Source: JAFLTL01 sp964389525 (GTDB lineage Bacteria; Bacteroidota; Bacteroidia; Bacteroidales; Muribaculaceae). From it: a stretch of DNA of 64,000 nucleotides. The position numbers and the translations under genes are program-made. Shown in pieces: positions 52,613 through 61,344 of the stretch. How positions within the stretch are numbered: the first letter of the stretch is position 1; every line of letters begins with the position of its first letter. The stretch spans positions 1 to 64,000 of the forward strand of contig CAYMEX010000005.1 of the NCBI GenBank assembly GCA_964389525.1, in the 5' to 3' direction. A model generated the notes under the pieces. That model saw only the letters and a list, made by a program, of their open reading frames with translations. It was not told where the DNA came from and searched no databases.

Positions 52613-54022
52613 ATGAAATTTCAGCTGAACAGATATCTTGCAGGAGCCGTTGCGGCTTTCTGCATTTCGCTTTGCGGATGTGGCGGCAGCGATGTGGCTG
52701 TCGATCCGCTGTCATCGGTCCCGGCCGACGCCGTGGCTGTCGCCAGAGCCGATTTCCGTACTCTTGCAAACGAGGCGGGATGTCCGGCCGAGGGCGGACG
52801 CTACACCCTCACTCCCGCGCTTGAGTCGGTGCTCGGCGCGTCCGACACCTCGACGCAGACGCTCGTGACGCTGCTGGCCGATCTCGCTCCCGAGACCGAT
52901 CTGTCGTCGGTCTACTGGTATGTCCCGGCTACCGGATCGCAGCCGGTGGTAACGCTCATGGCCACCGACGGCGACGCGCTGCTGGCGCGTCTGGCCGACA
53001 CGGCGGTAGCCTCGGTGAAGATCGCCGACTACAACGTCTACACATTTCCCGGAGCAAGCGCCGTGGTGCGCGACAGTCAGTTGTGGATCGCGCGTTCGGC
53101 CGATCTTGTCATCGACACCAACGACGCCGCTGCCGTCCGACCTTTCTCGGCCGACAAGGCCAAGACCGACGCGCTGAGTGCCGAGGCCGACATCGTGGCT
53201 GTGATCTCGGGCGTGCAGACCTCGATACCGGGGCTTGAGATACCGGCCGACGCATTTGCTACGGCGAAACTGCGCTGTCTGCGCAGCGGCTTCAACCTGC
53301 AGCTGTCGCTGGCGGGCGCCGACGGAGCTCCGATATATGTCGGTTCCGACATGTCGGCTGTCGACCCCTCGTTTGCGTCGCTTATGCCGAAACAGACGGT
53401 CGCCTGTCTTGCTCTGGGCGCACTTGACTGGCATGAGGTATATCCCTCGATAGTGGCCGGGCTTGGGCCGAATATGGGCGACACGGGCCGTATGGTCCTT
53501 TCGATGCTTCGTCCTTATATTGAGTCGATCGACGGCACGGTGGCTGTGGCGGTTGCTCCGGCTGCCGGCCTGCAGTCGCTCGGCAGTTTCGACCTCTCGT
53601 CGTGGGAGGTGTTTCTGTCGGCCGCGATGCCTCAGGACAAGCTCGACCAGTTCACGACACTCATATCGGCAATGGCTTCGATGAGCGACTTCCCCTGCAA
53701 GGACAATGGCGACGGCACGTACACGCTGTCGCTTCCCGGAGGGGTCAGCCTGACGGCCGGAAGCATCGACGGCAAGTTTGTTATCGCCAACTACGACCTC
53801 GCCGTATCGGGCGCGCAGTCGCTTGTGCCGCATCTCGACAGCCGCGTGCTGGCTCTTGATCTCGACATACCGTATGGCGGCGACCTCTCGCGCTCGCTCG
53901 GTCTGCCGTGGGGGCTTTCGGTCGATGCCGGAGTCGGTTCGGGTGTGTTCGACGCCACGGTCAGGCTCAACGGCATAAATACAACGCCGCTCAAGGCTTT
54001 CATCGAAGGTCTGGCAAAATGA
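52613..54022 (+). CDS. Lipoprotein of unknown function (DUF4836/DUF3352-like)
   Basis: A 469-residue lipoprotein; I start at ATG 52613, since the longer frame begins with GTG. Lipobox ISLCGC gives Cys23. The N-terminal VDPLSSVPADAVAVARADFR resembles the opening of Bacteroidota DUF4836 proteins (a Pro-x-Asp-Ala then an alternating strand), and the body repeats beta-alpha units of that style (DIVAVISGVQTS, QTVACLALGALDWHEV). It overlaps the ABC ATPase start by 4 bases, so it belongs to that transporter unit. A precise function is unknown. Confidence 0.65.
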   Translation: MKFQLNRYLAGAVAAFCISLCGCGGSDVAVDPLSSVPADAVAVARADFRTLANEAGCPAEGGRYTLTPALESVLGASDTSTQTLVTLLADLAPETDLSSVYWYVPATGSQPVVTLMATDGDALLARLADTAVASVKIADYNVYTFPGASAVVRDSQLWIARSADLVIDTNDAAAVRPFSADKAKTDALSAEADIVAVISGVQTSIPGLEIPADAFATAKLRCLRSGFNLQLSLAGADGAPIYVGSDMSAVDPSFASLMPKQTVACLALGALDWHEVYPSIVAGLGPNMGDTGRMVLSMLRPYIESIDGTVAVAVAPAAGLQSLGSFDLSSWEVFLSAAMPQDKLDQFTTLISAMASMSDFPCKDNGDGTYTLSLPGGVSLTAGSIDGKFVIANYDLAVSGAQSLVPHLDSRVLALDLDIPYGGDLSRSLGLPWGLSVDAGVGSGVFDATVRLNGINTTPLKAFIEGLAK

Positions 54023-54663
54023 ACAGCATAACCCTCGACAACATTCTGCCGCTTGCGTTTGCGGTCGACACGTCTTCGCCGGGCGACATCTGGGGGCGGC
54101 GTGTCGTGCTTGCGCGTGGCTCCAGGGTGAGGGTCGAGGCGTCATCGGGGTCGGGCAAGACCACGCTGTGTGCGTTTCTCACCGGCATGCGCTCCGATTT
54201 CTCGGGGCAGCTGCTTTTCGACGGTGTCTCATCGGCGTCGTTCTCATCGCGTCGGTGGAGCGATCTGCGCCGCGACACCATCGCGTGGCTCCCGCAGGAG
54301 ATGGGGCTTTTCCCGCAGCTGACACTGAGGGAAAACATACTCCTCAAAAACTCACTGACGCGCCACCGCTCCGGCTCGTGGATCGCCGGGGCATGCGACC
54401 GGCTCGGCATAGGGGAGTGCCTCGACCGCCGCGTCACGCTCATGTCGCTCGGACAGCAGCAGCGCGGAGCACTCGTCAGGGCTCTCTGTCAGCCGTTCGA
54501 TCTCCTGCTACTCGACGAGCCGGTCAGTCACCTCGACGCCGCCTGCAACAGCGCCATGGTCGGTCTGGTCGATGAGGAGCTTTCGGCTTCGGGTGCCGGA
54601 CTGATACTCACTTCTGTGGGTCAGCATCTCGACATTAATGTAGATAAACAGCTCAGACTATGA
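54019..54663 (+). CDS. ABC transporter ATP-binding protein
   Basis: A 214-residue ATPase subunit of the MacB/LolD/FtsE type. Walker A is ASSGSGKTT (41-49), the Q-loop glutamine is in WLPQEMG (Gln93), the signature reads MSLGQQQR (142-149, a variant of LSGGQ), and Walker B is LLLLDEP (162-168), followed by the D-loop SHLDA. The start ATG overlaps the stop of the lipoprotein gene and its own stop overlaps the permease ATG, both as ATGA, so the three are translated together. Confidence 0.88.
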   Translation: MNSITLDNILPLAFAVDTSSPGDIWGRRVVLARGSRVRVEASSGSGKTTLCAFLTGMRSDFSGQLLFDGVSSASFSSRRWSDLRRDTIAWLPQEMGLFPQLTLRENILLKNSLTRHRSGSWIAGACDRLGIGECLDRRVTLMSLGQQQRGALVRALCQPFDLLLLDEPVSHLDAACNSAMVGLVDEELSASGAGLILTSVGQHLDINVDKQLRL

Positions 54664-55859
54664 CACACGCCGACGGTAAGAAAATACTGCGCCGACTGCT
54701 GCTGCGCGACGTGAGCGCTCCGCAGCTCGCGGTCTATGCCATCGGTGTCTATCTCGGTCTGCTCATACTCGCCGGAGCCATGCAGCTCTGGCGCGACTTC
54801 TCGACTCCCGTGCCGGGTGCCGACGGCGATCCGCTCGCTTCGGGCGGCTACGTGATCTTCTCGCCTCATGTCGAGGGGCTTGGCTTCGGCGCTCCTGCGG
54901 CAGTGGCCGACACGGTGCTCGACGCTCTGCGCCGGCAGCCCTGGGCCGTCATGGCCGACCGTTTCACTGCCTCCGACTTTTCGGTGGCCGCCTCGGTCGA
55001 CATGGGCGGAGGCGACGTGCTCGCTACGGCATTGTTCTTCGAGTCGGTGCCCGATGACTATCTGCATCCGTTGCCCGCGGGGTGGACGTTTGATCCGGCC
55101 GACCCGTCGGCGGTGATACCCGTCATCGTTCCCCGCGACTACCTCGCGCTTTACAACTTCGGCTTCGCGCCCTCGCGCGGTCTGCCGTCGCTCGGCGAGG
55201 AGGTGATCATGCAGATACCGCTCTCGGTGTCGGTGGCCGGGCGCGGCCGCCGCTGCGATTTCCCGGCCCGCATAGCCGGATTCTCCACACGCGTCAACAC
55301 CATTGTGGTGCCTGAGTCGTTTCTCTCCTGGGCCAACGACACATATGGCGGCGGTGAGGCAAAGGGGGCGTCGCGCCTCATAGCGCGCGTCACGACCGAT
55401 GCCTCCGATCCTGCGGTCAGGGCTTTTGCTGCCTCGCACTCTCTCGACATATCGGGCGACGACGGCGATGTGTCGCCCTCGCGCATACTTGCCGTGATCC
55501 TCTCTGTCGTCATGGGCGTCGGCGTGCTGCTGTGCGTCCTCTCGGTGGTCGTGCTCACGGTGAGCCTCTTTCTGCTGCTCTACAAGAGCCGCGAGGTCAT
55601 TGTGCGGCTCATCGCGTTAGGGTTCAGGCAGCGCACGGTCGTGGCGACATACTCGCTGCTGTTTGCCGCGGTCAACTCGGTGGTGTTCGTCGCGTGTGCG
55701 GCCACGCTTGCAGCCGGTCACCGCGTCATCTCGCCCCTCCTTGCGGGGGCTGCCGTGGGTGAGGCCCCGCTTCTCCCCACCGTCGCCGCCTCACTGCTTC
55801 TGATGATTCTTATCCAGTCACTGGGTATGGCTATAATAAACATGAAAACAAGAATTTGA
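54660..55859 (+). CDS. ABC transporter permease, FtsX/MacB-like
   Basis: A 399-residue permease with one N-terminal transmembrane helix (about 22-42, LAVYAIGVYLGLLILAGAM), a large periplasmic domain (about 45-270) and three C-terminal helices (ILAVILSVVMGVGVLLCVL, LLFAAVNSVVFVACAATLAA, LLLMILIQSLGMAIINM). This layout is that of FtsX, MacB and LolC/E, which act by mechanotransmission rather than classic transport. With the ATPase and the upstream lipoprotein it could remodel or release an envelope component; the role is inferred from topology. Confidence 0.82.
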   Translation: MTHADGKKILRRLLLRDVSAPQLAVYAIGVYLGLLILAGAMQLWRDFSTPVPGADGDPLASGGYVIFSPHVEGLGFGAPAAVADTVLDALRRQPWAVMADRFTASDFSVAASVDMGGGDVLATALFFESVPDDYLHPLPAGWTFDPADPSAVIPVIVPRDYLALYNFGFAPSRGLPSLGEEVIMQIPLSVSVAGRGRRCDFPARIAGFSTRVNTIVVPESFLSWANDTYGGGEAKGASRLIARVTTDASDPAVRAFAASHSLDISGDDGDVSPSRILAVILSVVMGVGVLLCVLSVVVLTVSLFLLLYKSREVIVRLIALGFRQRTVVATYSLLFAAVNSVVFVACAATLAAGHRVISPLLAGAAVGEAPLLPTVAASLLLMILIQSLGMAIINMKTRI

Positions 55860-55861
55860 AA

Positions 55862-56593
55862 ATGCGCAAGATCTTACTGGCATCGATAGCCCTTTTCACA
55901 GCACTCTCTCTCTCGGCGCTGAAGCCCGACAGTGACAACAAGAAGACTTCACCCGAGGCTCCCGACCTCGAGAAGATCAGAGCGGATGTAAACAATCCTG
56001 ATTCGCGTTATTATTACCCGGAGCTGATGAAACGCTACGAGGTGTACGACACCACGCGGCTTACTCTCGACGACTACCGTCACCTCTATCTCGGCGCGAT
56101 GTATCAGGAGGACTACAACCCCTACCGCAAGTCGGAATACCGCGACCGCATACAGGAGCTGTATTACCGTCCCGGCCACTCGCGCACCGAGCTTGACTCC
56201 ATCATCGCCTACGCCGAGCTGTCGCTGGCCGACGATCCGTTTGACCTTGAGCAGATAAACTATCTGATCTACGCGCTAAAGGGGCGCGGCAAGCTCAACA
56301 AGGCCGCTATATGGCAGTATCGACTCAATCATCTCCTGCAGGCAATCGTGTCGACCGGAACCGGCCTCGACGAGGAGAATGCGTGGTATGTCATAAATCC
56401 CCGTCACGAGTACAATATCGTCAACTTCCAGAACCGTGTCGTCGAGGCGCAGGAGTTCAAGGAGCCATATTACGAGTACATAAAACTGGTGCCGCTCGCC
56501 GATCAGTCGGCAAAGACCGGTGCCGAGGGCTACTATTTCAACATACGCCCGTTGCTTGAGGAGTATTACCGGAAGTACCCCGAGCAATTATAG
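55862..56593 (+). CDS. DUF4919 exported protein
   Basis: A 243-residue protein from ATG 55862 (MRKILLASIALFTALSLSAL), which is a signal peptide. The remainder is helical and matches the Bacteroidota DUF4919 style: LEKIRADVNNPDSRYYYPEL, YRHLYLGAMYQEDYNPYR and YYEYIKLVPLADQSAKTG. Helical repeats (AYAELSLADDPFDLEQINYL) resemble TPR-like packing. It follows the permease stop by two bases and is the last gene of the ABC unit. The function is unknown. Confidence 0.75.
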   Translation: MRKILLASIALFTALSLSALKPDSDNKKTSPEAPDLEKIRADVNNPDSRYYYPELMKRYEVYDTTRLTLDDYRHLYLGAMYQEDYNPYRKSEYRDRIQELYYRPGHSRTELDSIIAYAELSLADDPFDLEQINYLIYALKGRGKLNKAAIWQYRLNHLLQAIVSTGTGLDEENAWYVINPRHEYNIVNFQNRVVEAQEFKEPYYEYIKLVPLADQSAKTGAEGYYFNIRPLLEEYYRKYPEQL

Positions 56594-56620
56594 CGATCGG
56601 ATGTCTCGCTTTTCTTTCCA

Positions 56621-56737
56621 TCGCTCTTCTTTTCATCGAATATTTGTATATTTGATTCAAAGAAGTGGCTGACGCCAACGCGACCCGGGCAAATGCCCGA
56701 CAATCGCTCTTCTTTTCATCGAATATTTGTATATTTG
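56621..56737 (+). repeat. Exact 34-base direct repeat containing a promoter box, upstream of serC
   Basis: Bases 56621-56654 and 56704-56737 are identical (beginning TCGCTCTTCTTTTCATCG). Each copy ends in TATATTTG, a good TAnnTTTG box. A small hairpin CGGGC-AAAT-GCCCG (56686-56699) lies between the copies. The serC start is 75 bases after the second copy, so the promoter seems to be duplicated. Confidence 0.8.
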
Positions 56738-56811
56738 TGATGGCCTCACACTACCGCAGAGGCGGAAAACGGGTCGGAAAAACAGGATAACTCATCAATC
56801 TTCTTTATGAT

Positions 56812-57882
56812 ATGAAAAAACATAATTTCTACGCAGGTCCGTCGATCCTCAGCCAGTACACCATCGAGAACACTGCTGAGGCGATCCGTAACTTCGCCGG
56901 TACAGGGCTTTCGATCCTCGAGGTGTCGCACCGCAGCAAGGAGTTTCAGGCCGTCATAGACGAGGCTGACGCTCTGGTCAAGGAGCTTCTTGAGATCCCC
57001 GAGGGATATCACGTGCTCTTCCTCGGAGGTGGCGCGAGCCTTGAGTTCGCCATGGTGCCCATGAACCTTCTCGCTAAGAAGGCCGCATACATCGACACCG
57101 GTGTGTGGGCTCACAAGGCTATCAAAGAGGCAAAACTCTTCGGCGAGGTAGAGGTTGTGGCTTCGTCAAAAGACGACAACTACACCTACATCCCCAAGAA
57201 CTACACCATACCGGCCGACGCCGACTATTTCCACTATACATCCAACAACACCATCTACGGCACCGAGACGCGCTTCGATCCCGTTAGCCCCGTGCCTCTG
57301 GTGTGCGACATGTCGAGCGACATCTTCTCGCGTCCGTTCGACGTCAGCAAGTACGACCTAATCTATGCCGGAGCGCAGAAAAACCTCGCTCCCGCAGGCG
57401 TGACCATCGTCATCGTCAAGGAGAGCGCCCTCGGCAAGGTTGCCCGCGCCATACCCACCATGCTCGACTACCGCACGCACATCGCCAAGGGCTCGATGTT
57501 CAACACGCCTCCCGTGCTCCCCATCTTCTCGGCGCTGCAGACCCTGCGCTACTACAAGCAGCTCGGCGGAGTCGCCGCAATCGAGAAAGTCGATCTGGCA
57601 AAGGCCGAGAAGCTCTACAACGCCATCGACGACAGCAAGATGTTTGTCGGCACCGTCAAGGCTCACGAAGACCGTTCGATCATGAACGTATGCTTTGTCA
57701 TGAAGCCCGAATACAAGGATCTTGAGAAAGACTTTATCGCATTCGCCACTGAGCGCGGCATGGTCGGCATCAAGGGACACCGCGACGTGGGCGGATTCCG
57801 TGCGTCGCTCTACAACGCGCTCCCCATGGAGAGCGTCGACGCCCTCGTGGCTTGCATGAAGGAGTTTGAAAACAAACACTGA
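56812..57882 (+). CDS. serC: Phosphoserine aminotransferase
   Basis: A 356-residue PLP enzyme that converts 3-phosphohydroxypyruvate and glutamate to phosphoserine. The PLP-binding lysine is Lys190 in YAGAQKNLAPAG; the N-terminal FYAGPSILS and FLGGGASLEFAM match the family, as does HYTSNNTIYGTE. The length is normal. It is followed by the phosphoglycerate dehydrogenase gene after 10 bases, so the two form the serine-synthesis operon. Confidence 0.97.
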   Translation: MKKHNFYAGPSILSQYTIENTAEAIRNFAGTGLSILEVSHRSKEFQAVIDEADALVKELLEIPEGYHVLFLGGGASLEFAMVPMNLLAKKAAYIDTGVWAHKAIKEAKLFGEVEVVASSKDDNYTYIPKNYTIPADADYFHYTSNNTIYGTETRFDPVSPVPLVCDMSSDIFSRPFDVSKYDLIYAGAQKNLAPAGVTIVIVKESALGKVARAIPTMLDYRTHIAKGSMFNTPPVLPIFSALQTLRYYKQLGGVAAIEKVDLAKAEKLYNAIDDSKMFVGTVKAHEDRSIMNVCFVMKPEYKDLEKDFIAFATERGMVGIKGHRDVGGFRASLYNALPMESVDALVACMKEFENKH

Positions 57883-57892
57883 TCTGCGCGCC

Positions 57893-58813
57893 ATGGAGAT
57901 ACTCGTTGCTACAGAGAAACCCTTTGCAGCGGTAGCTGTCGAGGGGATAAAGAAAGTGGCTCAGGAAGCCGGTCACACCGTGAAGCTTCTTGAGAAATAC
58001 GCTTCAAAAGAAGATCTGCTGAAGGCGGTGGCTACGGCCGACGCGCTCATCGTGCGCAGCGACAAGGTCGATGCCGAGGTGCTCGCAGCCGCTCCCGCCC
58101 TGAAGATCGTGGTGCGTGCTGGTGCAGGCTACGACAATGTTGACCTCGCTGCAGCCAAGGAGCGCGGCGTGGTGGTTGAGAACACTCCCGGCCAGAACTC
58201 CAACGCCGTGGCCGAGCTCGTTTTCGGCATGACGGTCATGGCCGCACGCAACATGTATGACGGCACATCGGGGTCCGAGCTTAAAGACAAGACGCTCGGC
58301 ATTCACGCCTTCGGTCAGGTAGGCCGCAATGTCGCCCGCATAGCCAAGGGCTTCGGCATGGAGGTGAGCGCCCTCGATCCCTATTGCCCCGCAGAGGTCA
58401 TCGAGGCCGCCGGAGTGAAGCCTGTCACCGATATACGTGAGCTCTACAGCGGCAATAAAGTTGTTTCGCTCCACATCCCCGCCACGGCCGAGACACGCGG
58501 TTCGGTTGGCTACGACCTTGTCACCCTCATGCCCAAGGGAGGCATCCTTGTCAACACCGCCCGCAAGGAGGTGATCGACGAGGAGGGACTTGCCAGGGCA
58601 CTGCGCGAGCGCACCGACCTGAAGTATGTGGCCGATGTGCGTCCCGACACCGCCGCCGCCATGGAGGAGGAGTTCAAGGGTCGCGTCTTCTTCACTCCCA
58701 AGAAGATGGGCGCACAGACCTCTGAGGCCAACATCAACGCCGGCATAGCGGCCGCCCGCCAGATAGTGAGCTACTTCGCCGACGGCGACACCCGCTTCCA
58801 GGTGAACAGATAA
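57893..58813 (+). CDS. serA: D-3-phosphoglycerate dehydrogenase (short Bacteroidota type)
   Basis: A 306-residue NAD-dependent 2-hydroxyacid dehydrogenase, the first enzyme of serine synthesis, without the C-terminal ACT domain of longer SerA proteins. I start at ATG 57893 (MEILVATEKP). NAD binding shows HAFGQVGRNVARIAKGF (about 138-154), Arg224 is in NTARKE, and the substrate loop is RAGAGYDNVD. The usual active-site His of the TPH-x-GAxT motif is Lys270 here (TPKKMGAQTSEAN). It is in the operon with serC; the missing His makes the catalytic details unusual. Confidence 0.88.
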   Translation: MEILVATEKPFAAVAVEGIKKVAQEAGHTVKLLEKYASKEDLLKAVATADALIVRSDKVDAEVLAAAPALKIVVRAGAGYDNVDLAAAKERGVVVENTPGQNSNAVAELVFGMTVMAARNMYDGTSGSELKDKTLGIHAFGQVGRNVARIAKGFGMEVSALDPYCPAEVIEAAGVKPVTDIRELYSGNKVVSLHIPATAETRGSVGYDLVTLMPKGGILVNTARKEVIDEEGLARALRERTDLKYVADVRPDTAAAMEEEFKGRVFFTPKKMGAQTSEANINAGIAAARQIVSYFADGDTRFQVNR

Positions 58814-58885
58814 GAAAATTTCCGAGGCATGGGCGGCTTGGTTGTCGCCCATGTCGCTAATCATAAATCACGACAGTTATCACAT

Positions 58886-59578
58886 ATGCGCATAGACTTC
58901 CTGACAGTTTTACCTGAAATGTTTGAATCACCGCTTGCGTGCTCTATCATGAAGCGTGCCGAGCAGAAGGGACTGGTTGAGTATCATGTGCATAATCTCA
59001 GAGACTATACGACCGACAAGCACCGCAAGGTCGACGACTATCCCTTTGGCGGAGAGGCCGGCATGGTGATGAAGGTCGAGCCGGTAGACCGCTGTATCAC
59101 GGCTCTCAAGGCCGAGCGCGACTACGATGAGATCATCTACACTTCGCCCGACGGCGAGCTCTTGTCGCAGCATATGGCAAACTCCATGTCGATGCTCGGC
59201 AACATCATCATACTCTGCGGACACTACAAGGGCATCGATCACCGCATACGCGAGCATCTTGTCACGCGCGAGATCTCGATAGGCGATTATGTGCTCACCG
59301 GGGGCGAGCTTCCGTCGCTGGTGATAGCCGACGCCATCGTGCGCCTTATTCCCGGAGCGATAGGCGATGAGCAGAGCGCTCTTTCCGACTCGTTTCAGGA
59401 CGACATACTGTCGGCGCCCGTCTACTCGCGTCCGGCCGTCTACAACGGATGGGAAGTCCCGCCGATACTCCTATCGGGGCATGAGGCGAAAATAGCCGAG
59501 TGGCGTCACGAACAGTCGCTTGAGCGCACGCGTCTGTTGCGTCCGCATCTGCTCGATAAACTCAACGCCGATGATTGA
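58886..59578 (+). CDS. trmD: tRNA (guanine-N1)-methyltransferase TrmD
   Basis: A 230-residue trefoil-knot methyltransferase that makes m1G37 in tRNA and prevents frameshifting. I start at ATG 58886 (MRIDFLTVLPEMF), which opens with the conserved first strand; the longer frame is unsupported. The knot region reads CGHYKGIDHRIREHLV and ISIGDYVLTGGELPSLVIAD, and FGGEAGMVMKVEP matches the substrate loop. Its stop overlaps the start of the next gene (ATGATTGA). Confidence 0.97.
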   Translation: MRIDFLTVLPEMFESPLACSIMKRAEQKGLVEYHVHNLRDYTTDKHRKVDDYPFGGEAGMVMKVEPVDRCITALKAERDYDEIIYTSPDGELLSQHMANSMSMLGNIIILCGHYKGIDHRIREHLVTREISIGDYVLTGGELPSLVIADAIVRLIPGAIGDEQSALSDSFQDDILSAPVYSRPAVYNGWEVPPILLSGHEAKIAEWRHEQSLERTRLLRPHLLDKLNADD

Positions 59579-60278
59579 TCCTGTTCTATATCTCATACCT
59601 GTGCCGCTATCTGACGCGACACGTCCCGCCGAGGTTCTGCCCCGGCAGGTGCTCGACGTGGTCGGGCAACTGCGCTGGTTTGCGGTCGAGAACGTGCGCA
59701 GCGCGCGCCGTTTCATAAAGAGTGTCGACCATGGCGCCGACATATCGGCCATGCACTTCGACGTGCTCGACGAGCACACAGCGCCAGCCGACGTCCCGGC
59801 GATGCTCGAGCCGTTGCGGCAGGGCAATCCCATGGGTGTGATCTCCGAGGCCGGATGCCCTGGTGTCGCCGATCCCGGCGCGCTTCTTGTCGAAGCCGCC
59901 CGACGTGAGAATCTCGATGTGCGCCCGCTTGTGGGACCCTCGAGCATACTGCTCGGCCTCATGGCCTCGGGCTTCAACGGACAGAATTTCGCTTTCTCGG
60001 GCTATCTGCCCATCGAGCCGGCGGCGCGCAAACGCCGTTTCCGGCAGATCATCGAGCGCATACGCAACGAGCGTCAGACCCAGATATTCATAGAGACCCC
60101 CTACCGCAACAACCGTCTCATCGCCGAGCTGGCAGCCACGCTTCCCGGCGAGTTGCGCCTCTGTGTGGCGTGCGACCTCACGGCTCCCACGCAGGATGTC
60201 AGGCTGATGACTCTCGCCGCATGGCGCAACGCGAAATACGATTTTTCAAAACGACCCGCTATATTCCTGCTGAGCTGA
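59571..60278 (+). CDS. RsmI-like SAM-dependent methyltransferase
   Basis: A 235-residue tetrapyrrole-methylase-fold enzyme related to RsmI, which 2'-O-methylates C1402 of 16S rRNA. I start at ATG 59571 (MIDPVLYLIPVPLSD), overlapping trmD by 8 bases. The family motif SEAGCPGVADPGALLV binds SAM, followed by VGPSSILLGLMASG and FSGYLPIEPAARKRR. The Bacteroidota version is a little shorter than Escherichia coli RsmI and lacks its C-terminal extension. Confidence 0.88.
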   Translation: MIDPVLYLIPVPLSDATRPAEVLPRQVLDVVGQLRWFAVENVRSARRFIKSVDHGADISAMHFDVLDEHTAPADVPAMLEPLRQGNPMGVISEAGCPGVADPGALLVEAARRENLDVRPLVGPSSILLGLMASGFNGQNFAFSGYLPIEPAARKRRFRQIIERIRNERQTQIFIETPYRNNRLIAELAATLPGELRLCVACDLTAPTQDVRLMTLAAWRNAKYDFSKRPAIFLLS

Positions 60279-60283
60279 CGACT

Positions 60284-61321
60284 ATGGCACGCAACAGACG
60301 CCGATTTGATACATACCGCCAGCCGGGACTTTTTGATAAGGTTCCGGCCGAACCGGCTGTTGTGAGCGATGAGCCTCAGCCGGTGGTGACAGGCGGAGTG
60401 ATGCCCTCAATGGTGCCTCCTCCGCCTTTGTCTGAGTCGCCTCTCGGCGAGCTTGCACGTCCCAACAGTGTGAGCCGTCTGAAATTCATCTCATTCGGGA
60501 GCGGAAGCAGCGGCAACTGTGCCTATATCGGCGATGACCGCTCGGGCATTCTCATAGACGCCGGAGTCGATACGGCCCACGTCGCGGGCGAGCTGCGCCG
60601 CCAGGGCATCTCGATGGATAAGGTGAGAGGCATAATACTCACCCACGACCACGGCGACCACACGCGCTTTGCCTATAATATCCTGCGCAACAACCGTCAT
60701 ATGGCTCTGTATGCCACGCCGCGTGCATTCAACGGCATGCTGCGCCGCCACAGCGTGTCGCGCCGCATCAAGGACTTCCATCAGCCGGTCTACAAGGAGA
60801 TCGCCTTTCACATCGACAACTTCTCGATAATACCTTTCGAGGTCATGCACGACGGCACCGACAATGTCGGCTTTTTCATCTCAGCCGCCGGCGGCACCTT
60901 CAGGTTTGTGATAGCCACCGATCTCGGCATGATCTCTGAGCGCGCGCATTTCTATATGTCGCAGGCTACCGCGCTGATGCTCGAGAGCAACTACGATGCG
61001 GTGATGCTGCGCGACGGACATTATCCGGAATATCTAAAGGCACGCATCATGGCCGACAACGGCCATCTCGACAATGCGGCAGCCGCCGCGTGGCTGCGTG
61101 AGAACTACACGCCGCAGCTGCGCCACATTTTCCTCTGTCACCTCTCACACGACAACAATACGCCCGAGATCGCGCTCTCGTCGGCGCGTCAGGCGCTGCT
61201 CGACGCGGGAGCCGCATCGGTCGGCGACGGGACTATGTCGCTTGAGTCGCGTCAGGCGCCGGTGCAGCTCGTGGCATTGCCGCGCTTCGATCCGTCGCCC
61301 ATGTATGTCATCAGATACTGA
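60284..61321 (+). CDS. Metallo-beta-lactamase-fold hydrolase (YycJ/WalJ-like)
   Basis: A 346-residue metallohydrolase. I start at ATG 60284, five bases after the upstream stop; the first 60 residues are a Pro-rich, probably disordered tail (PSMVPPPPLSESP). The MBL domain begins KFISFGSGSSGNCAYIG, with zinc motif HDHGDH (121-126) and HLSHDNNTPE near the C-terminus. YycJ-like enzymes are dsDNA exonucleases or regulators linked to cell-wall control in other bacteria. Here it stands in a housekeeping cluster with trmD and aroQ. Confidence 0.87.
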   Translation: MARNRRRFDTYRQPGLFDKVPAEPAVVSDEPQPVVTGGVMPSMVPPPPLSESPLGELARPNSVSRLKFISFGSGSSGNCAYIGDDRSGILIDAGVDTAHVAGELRRQGISMDKVRGIILTHDHGDHTRFAYNILRNNRHMALYATPRAFNGMLRRHSVSRRIKDFHQPVYKEIAFHIDNFSIIPFEVMHDGTDNVGFFISAAGGTFRFVIATDLGMISERAHFYMSQATALMLESNYDAVMLRDGHYPEYLKARIMADNGHLDNAAAAAWLRENYTPQLRHIFLCHLSHDNNTPEIALSSARQALLDAGAASVGDGTMSLESRQAPVQLVALPRFDPSPMYVIRY

Positions 61322-61344
61322 TAAACTCAAAATAGCTCGACACG

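Noticed and set aside
52712..54145. Minus-strand frame of 477 codons
   Set aside because: Antisense to the lipoprotein gene; Arg/His/Gly-rich and without domain pattern.
56641..56811. Riboswitch in the serC leader
   Set aside because: Only one short hairpin is found and no known riboswitch core could be recognised.
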